This document shows, piece after piece, positions 59,938 through 64,000 of a DNA stretch of 64,000 nt; the stretch's first letter is position 1; every line of letters begins with the position of its first letter. The DNA is from Talpa occidentalis (Eukaryota > Chordata > Mammalia > Eulipotyphla > Talpidae). The translations under genes and the position numbers were made by a program. Location of the stretch: the NCBI RefSeq assembly GCF_014898055.3, contig NW_023605083.1:95691483-95755482 (forward strand). Reading direction: 5' to 3'. The notes beneath the pieces were generated by a model, which did not search any database, was not told the DNA's origin, and worked only from the letters and a program-made list of their open reading frames with translations.

Positions 59938-60562
59938 GCCTGTTAATTTTGGCTTTTTACTTATTATTATTATTATTATTTTCCTGATCCCTTATTTGGT
60001 TCCCCTGTATTCCTCTTATAAGAGAAACCATCTGATATTTTTCTTTTTTTCCTTCTGACTTATTTCACTGAGCATAATCCCGTCCAGCTCCATCCATGTT
60101 GCTGTGAATGGCATGTTTATCTTTTTGATTGCTGAATAGTATTCCATTGTGTATATATATACCACATCTTCTTGATCCAGTCATCTATTTTTTGGACATT
60201 TGGGTTGTTTTCCATAGCTTACCTATTGTAAATAGTGCTGCAATAAACATAGGGGTGCAGGTATACTTTTAAATTAATGTTTTTGTGTCCTTTGGGTAGA
60301 TCCCTAGGAGTGGAATTGCAGGAGAAGGGGAGGGAGAGGGATCAAAACAGGGGAGGAAAGAGCACAAGGAACAATGGTGATGGTGCACGGGTGAATCAGT
60401 GGTAGGAATTTTACGGGGACTACACCTGAAAGGAGAAAGCAAATGTTGTACAAAAATGACCAGTGATGCAAAATATATAAAAATAAACTTTAAAAAGTAA
60501 AAAGAATAAATAAATGAGTTGACCTCAGTCACAAATCCAAAAATAATAATAATAAAAATAAA
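59938..60562 (+). mobile_element. Twin-primed (5'-inverted) L1
   Basis: 59985-60319 is ORF2 end on the minus strand (ttgatccagtcatctatttt, ttgtgtcctttgggtagatc). From 60320 the 3' UTR runs on the plus strand (gtgatggtgcacgggtgaat, actacacctgaaagga) to an A-rich end. Flanks aaataaagaacagtt (59923-59937) and aaataaacaacagtt (60563-60577) form a 15-bp duplication with one difference. Confidence 0.88.
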
Positions 60563-60577
60563 AAATAAACAACAGTT

Positions 60578-61010
60578 ATGTGAGTACTTCTGACACACCT
60601 GAGAGCAAATAACTGCCCTGCCACTTCTAAGGAGGGTTGTCCCTAGGAGGTACAAGTGCTTTGGGAAAATGTTTTTTACAGGGTTTCTGTCCATATACAC
60701 AACTTGAGTCTTTCAAAATCAGCATTCTAGCAGCCTGAAAACACACCAGTCAGAGGAAGTCAGCTTACCAGGCTGCCCTCCTAGAAGTACGGTGGGTTCT
60801 GGGGCCCAGGACAACCCATTAGGTTCTGGTTCTGGAGCTCATTTGCTCATATGGTTGACCCCACCTAAAAGGAGAGACACAGAACAGTTCAGAGTGCCTA
60901 GCCAGATGGCACAAATGGCCCCACAGTTCCCAGATAACACAGCAATGGGAAGAAACTCCCAAAGGGGGCACTCCAAAGCATAGGGAGTCCCTGAGGTATG
61001 GCACCAGAAC
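60578..61010. other. Unassigned sequence
   Basis: Nothing recognised. Confidence 0.35.
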
Positions 61011-61014
61011 TAAT

Positions 61015-61155
61015 GATGGCATTCTTTCTGCACCTCAGTTTCCCTATTTATAAGGTGGGAATATAAGGTTTACCTATTGTGAGCATTAAATGAAAAAATA
61101 AAAGCAGTCAGAGCCCTAGCACAGAGTAAGCATTCACTTGATATCAGCTAATGTT
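61015..61155 (+). mobile_element. MIR SINE
   Basis: 'cacctcagtttccctattta' through 'gtgagcattaaatgaaaaaa' and 'gccctagcacagagtaagca' gives the MIR 3' half in order. Confidence 0.75.
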
Positions 61156-61795
61156 GTATACATGCACGGCTATATAAATGCACATAAAGCCCCAAGCAGC
61201 TTTAGGGTTTGTTTTTTTTTTCCTTTTCAAACAATGCATGAACAAAACTTCTGAAGTCTAAATGCCTCAAAACTGAGTATCATTGTTTCCATTATTATAA
61301 TTAACTGAAGTATGGATCATTCCACATTTATTTTCCAGTGGAATGTTTAGAAAAAGCTCAGAGGTCAGCCAATCCAATCTGCAACTCAGGGCTTTTGCTT
61401 TAGCATCCCTGGCTGTTCTCCCTCCCACCCCTACCCTGCAGCAATACCACATCCAGCATGAGGCCCTGATATCATGCAAGGACGGCCTGGTTTGATGGAA
61501 CTGGAAACTGTTTAAAGGATATTGACATTCCCATTGCTTGGAATTTTTCCAACTGTTTCCACCAGAATATATTTATTTCTCAAAGTATCATCATTCACAA
61601 ACTCAAATATGGAACATTCATAGAGTACTTTAAAATATATCACTGCTTCTCAACACTTCAGCTGTAAGTGGGTTGGTTGATATGTATCTGTCGATGTGTA
61701 TCCATTGATCATGATCATTGATCATACATTGATTTGTATCCATTGATCATGGCCACTATCGCCACTACCACCAGTTACCATCAGGCTCTCCTTTG
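61156..61795. other. Unassigned sequence
   Basis: A short direct repeat around ccattgatcatg/cattgatcatac at 61,701-61,752 is the only structure noticed. Confidence 0.35.
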
Positions 61796-61799
61796 TTGG

Positions 61800-61965
61800 G
61801 AACTTCCCATTGCCAGTCTCTGTCCTGAGAGCTTTATATGTGCTTATTTACCTGTTGAATCCTCTCCCTAAGTTTGTGGCTAGATAGCCTCGTCTTACAG
61901 AGGCACAAAGAACAGTCAAATCACTTGCCCAAGGTCACACAGGTTATAAAAGGAAGTGTTAAGGA
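61800..61965 (+). mobile_element. MIR SINE
   Basis: 'agagctttatatgtgcttat', 'cttacagaggcacaaagaac' and 'cacttgcccaaggtcacaca' are the MIR core. Confidence 0.8.
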
Positions 61966-62640
61966 ATTTCACAGAGACACTTGACTTCAGAACCCACATT
62001 CTTTGCCATTACTAGCCACTATGGTACACTGCACCTGTTCTCCAGAGGAAGAATTAGCTCCATACTTCAATAACCTTCTTTCGAAACCAAACTTTTCTAC
62101 AGACATGTAAATTTTCTTGACTCTTTTAGGATTCTCCTTGGTCATGTTTGACAAATCTTCTGTCAAACATACTGAAAGGTACCCCAGTCTCATATCTTAA
62201 AAACCTTAAACACAGTTACCCTTCTTTAGCTTTAAATGATTATGTAACAAAATCCTGGTTTGTTTTCTTTTTAGTATGGGTCAGTACCAAGGTCAGTTCA
62301 TAATAAAGAATTTTCCAGAAGAAAAACAGAAATTGGCAATGTACTATAAGAAAATACTACACAGGCCAAGAAGCAATGTAGAGATGTTTAAATTTTCCCT
62401 GACATAAACACTGACCACCCAGGAGAATTAGAAAAACACCTATGGAAGGCAGGCATATGTACCCCCAGAAAGGGAAACCTGAGCAGGCTTCGCAGTCACC
62501 TGCCAGTTCACATGGGGTTGTGAAAGAGCCGTCACATGGAAAGCCTTAGTCCCAAGACCTGGTCTTACCTCTGTCCATATCTAGAGACACAACTTCCTAT
62601 GAACCTATGATCCTTTTTATGTCAGTTACTTTAGCTGTCA
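61966..62640. other. Unassigned sequence
   Basis: Nothing recognised. Confidence 0.35.
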
Positions 62641-62700
62641 AAAAAATAAGGGGGTTGCAATTGTATGGGGAATATAAAAATAAAATTAAAATTAAAAAAA
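62641..62700 (+). mobile_element. L1 3' terminal fragment, about 60 bp
   Basis: Carries only the last words of the young L1 3' UTR, gggggttgcaattgtatggg and aatataaaaataaaatt, plus an A-rich tail. Extreme 5' truncation; no clear target duplication. Confidence 0.85.
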
Positions 62701-62879
62701 AATCCATCTTAATCACCTCACAGGATTGTTCTGAGGATTGCAAAGGAAAATACACAGGAAAGGATTTTAAAAATTTGAATGTACATGTAACATGGGGAAA
62801 GGAGTATGAAAATAGTGCCATTGTAAAAAGTACAATTTTTATAGAGGATGGGATAAATAAATGGAACACAGGGTATTTT

Positions 62880-63205
62880 TAGGACAGTATAACTACTTTG
62901 TAAGATGCTGTCATGGTGGATCCATGTCATCATACATGTGTTCAAACCCATAGAACATACAAAACTGAACTAATGTCTGAACTGACTGAACTAACGTCAA
63001 CTATGGAATCTTGGTGATTATAGTGTCAGTGTCAGTTTCATTAGTGGTAACAAATGTACCACTCTGGTCAGATGTTGAAAATGGGGAAGGCTATGTATAC
63101 CGGGAGGTGGAGTGGGGAAAGGTGGTTTATGAAGAATCTGTGCACTTTCCTCTCAGTTTTTCTGTCAACTAAAACTTCCCTTTAAAAAAAGTCTTTTAAA
63201 AAATT
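62880..63205 (+). mobile_element. Old L1 3' UTR
   Basis: 'caaatgtaccactctggtca', 'gatgttgaaaatggggaagg' and 'tctgtcaactaaaacttccc' followed by an A-rich end are a common old L1 3' UTR. Confidence 0.75.
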
Positions 63206-63371
63206 TATAAGAAGAGGCATTCTGGGGATTGCAAAATCAGTAGGTTTCCATGCTGAGAGATAGCTGAGTCAGTTTCAGTAGAACTGGCGTCTTTTCAAAT
63301 CATTTTCATAGAAAGGAATTTCAGTGGCTCTTCATGTCCCTTGGCCATTTGCTGAATTGAATGATTTTTTT

Positions 63372-63639
63372 TTTTTAAAGATTTATTTATTTATCCATAC
63401 AAAAGCCGGGGTACAGACCAGATGCATGGGAGGGTGAGAGGATTCACCAGAGACAGAGCGGGGAGCCGAAAAGGCAGAAGAACCAAAAGCACTGCTGAGG
63501 GGAGCAGCGGGCGAGTCAGGAAAGGACTGCCTTGCCATGTGGGACCCTCGCTGGCCGGCCGGGATCGAACTGGCACTGCAGAGACTGTGGACAGCTTCAC
63601 AGTACTGCCCTCAACCCACTGCGCCACCAAGGGAGGCCC
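63372..63639 (-). mobile_element. tRNA-derived SINE, copy 20
   Basis: Older body type. Target duplication of 13-14 bp, tgaatgatttttt, at 63358 onward and 63640 onward. B box complement gggatcgaactgg is present. Confidence 0.94.
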
Positions 63640-63782
63640 TGAATGATTTTTTTGAAGGTTCTGTCTACTGAACACTGGGTTCCCGAGATGAGCTGAGGGT
63701 ATTGTTGGTTAACAAGCCTCCCCCAGTGAATTTTCTTTACTGTTGTCATAGCTGGTTTTATTTTTTTTTATTTTATTTTATT

Positions 63783-64000
63783 TTTTTAAAGATTTATTTA
63801 TTTATGTATACAAGAGCTGGGGTGTAAGCCAGAGGTATGTGTTGGGGGAGTGGTGAGAGGATTCACCAAAGAGAGTGGGAAGCAGAACAGGCAGATCTAC
63901 TGAAATGCACTGCTGAGGGGAGCAGCAGGCGAGGCAGGAGAGGTCTGCTGAGCCATGTGGGTTGCTCCCTGGCCAGGGATCAAACTCGAGCTACAGTGGC
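63783..64000 (-). mobile_element. tRNA-derived SINE, copy 21, cut by window end
   Basis: Older body type, starting tttaaagatttatttattta and running off the right edge within the B-box region (agggatcaaactcgag). Confidence 0.93.

Noticed and set aside
60269..60700. Open frame of 143 codons, minus strand
   Set aside because: Crosses the inversion point of a twin-primed L1 and its A-rich tail.
1..64000. Bacterial operons, phage or plasmid functions
   Set aside because: Base composition, SINE, L1, MIR and LTR content are plainly mammalian; no compact run of same-strand genes exists.

Overview
The window is nuclear DNA of a placental mammal and holds no gene I can call with confidence. Repeats supply most of the recognisable content: a highly active tRNA-derived SINE, LINE-1 copies of several ages, older LINE-2 and MIR pieces, LTR elements and a few DNA-transposon fossils. 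The long open frames mostly fall inside repeats (SINE body, L1 ORF2, LINE-2, LTR) or have no supporting signal. There is nothing bacterial, no CRISPR array, no free-standing tRNA or rRNA gene, and no intact retroviral gene set.

The most informative element is the SINE, with 21 copies (14 on the minus strand, 7 on the plus). Its head has pol III A and B boxes (TGGCGCAGCGG, GGTTCGATCCC). Its tail has AATAAA repeats followed by TCTTT and an A-run, the layout of the so-called T+ SINEs. Many copies have perfect or near-perfect 12-18 bp target-site duplications, so the family was active recently. It is not Alu, B1/B2, the carnivore tRNA-Lys SINE, ERE, BovA/CHR or Ves as I remember them. My best guess is Rhin-1 of horseshoe and leaf-nosed bats (Rhinolophoidea), which I cannot confirm without a database.

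Layout. 0-10 kb: old LINE fragments around a GC-richer unassigned block (1.9-3.9 kb), two SINEs, and a young truncated L1 at 7.86-8.34 kb. 10-18 kb: SINEs, a MER20-like DNA transposon, an LTR-like block, an 88-bp direct duplication at 14.3/15.2 kb and a Charlie-like fragment. 18-26 kb: L1 ORF2 and 3' UTR pieces and several young SINEs. 26-38 kb: an MLT1-like LTR, SINEs, a solo LTR inserted inside a SINE (32.25-32.68 kb) and a Charlie-like element. 38-48 kb: an old L1, less repetitive sequence, a GATG microsatellite, and a SINE and an L1 inserted side by side at one T-rich target. 48-63 kb: no SINE copies; MIR/LINE-2 fossils, an LTR element split by an L1 with a candidate 3' transduction, and a 5'-inverted (twin-primed) L1. 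63-64 kb: two SINEs, the last running off the window.

No genes act together here. It reads as an intergenic region or a long intron. The best hints of an exon are an 88-nt stretch at 37,934-38,022 with a good splice acceptor and an in-frame stop, and a weaker one at 39.6 kb. I found no undescribed system. The observations most worth checking concern retrotransposition: a SINE subfamily with a replaced tail, L1 3' transductions, and nested insertions with exact target duplications. Family names are from memory; boundaries of old repeats are approximate.
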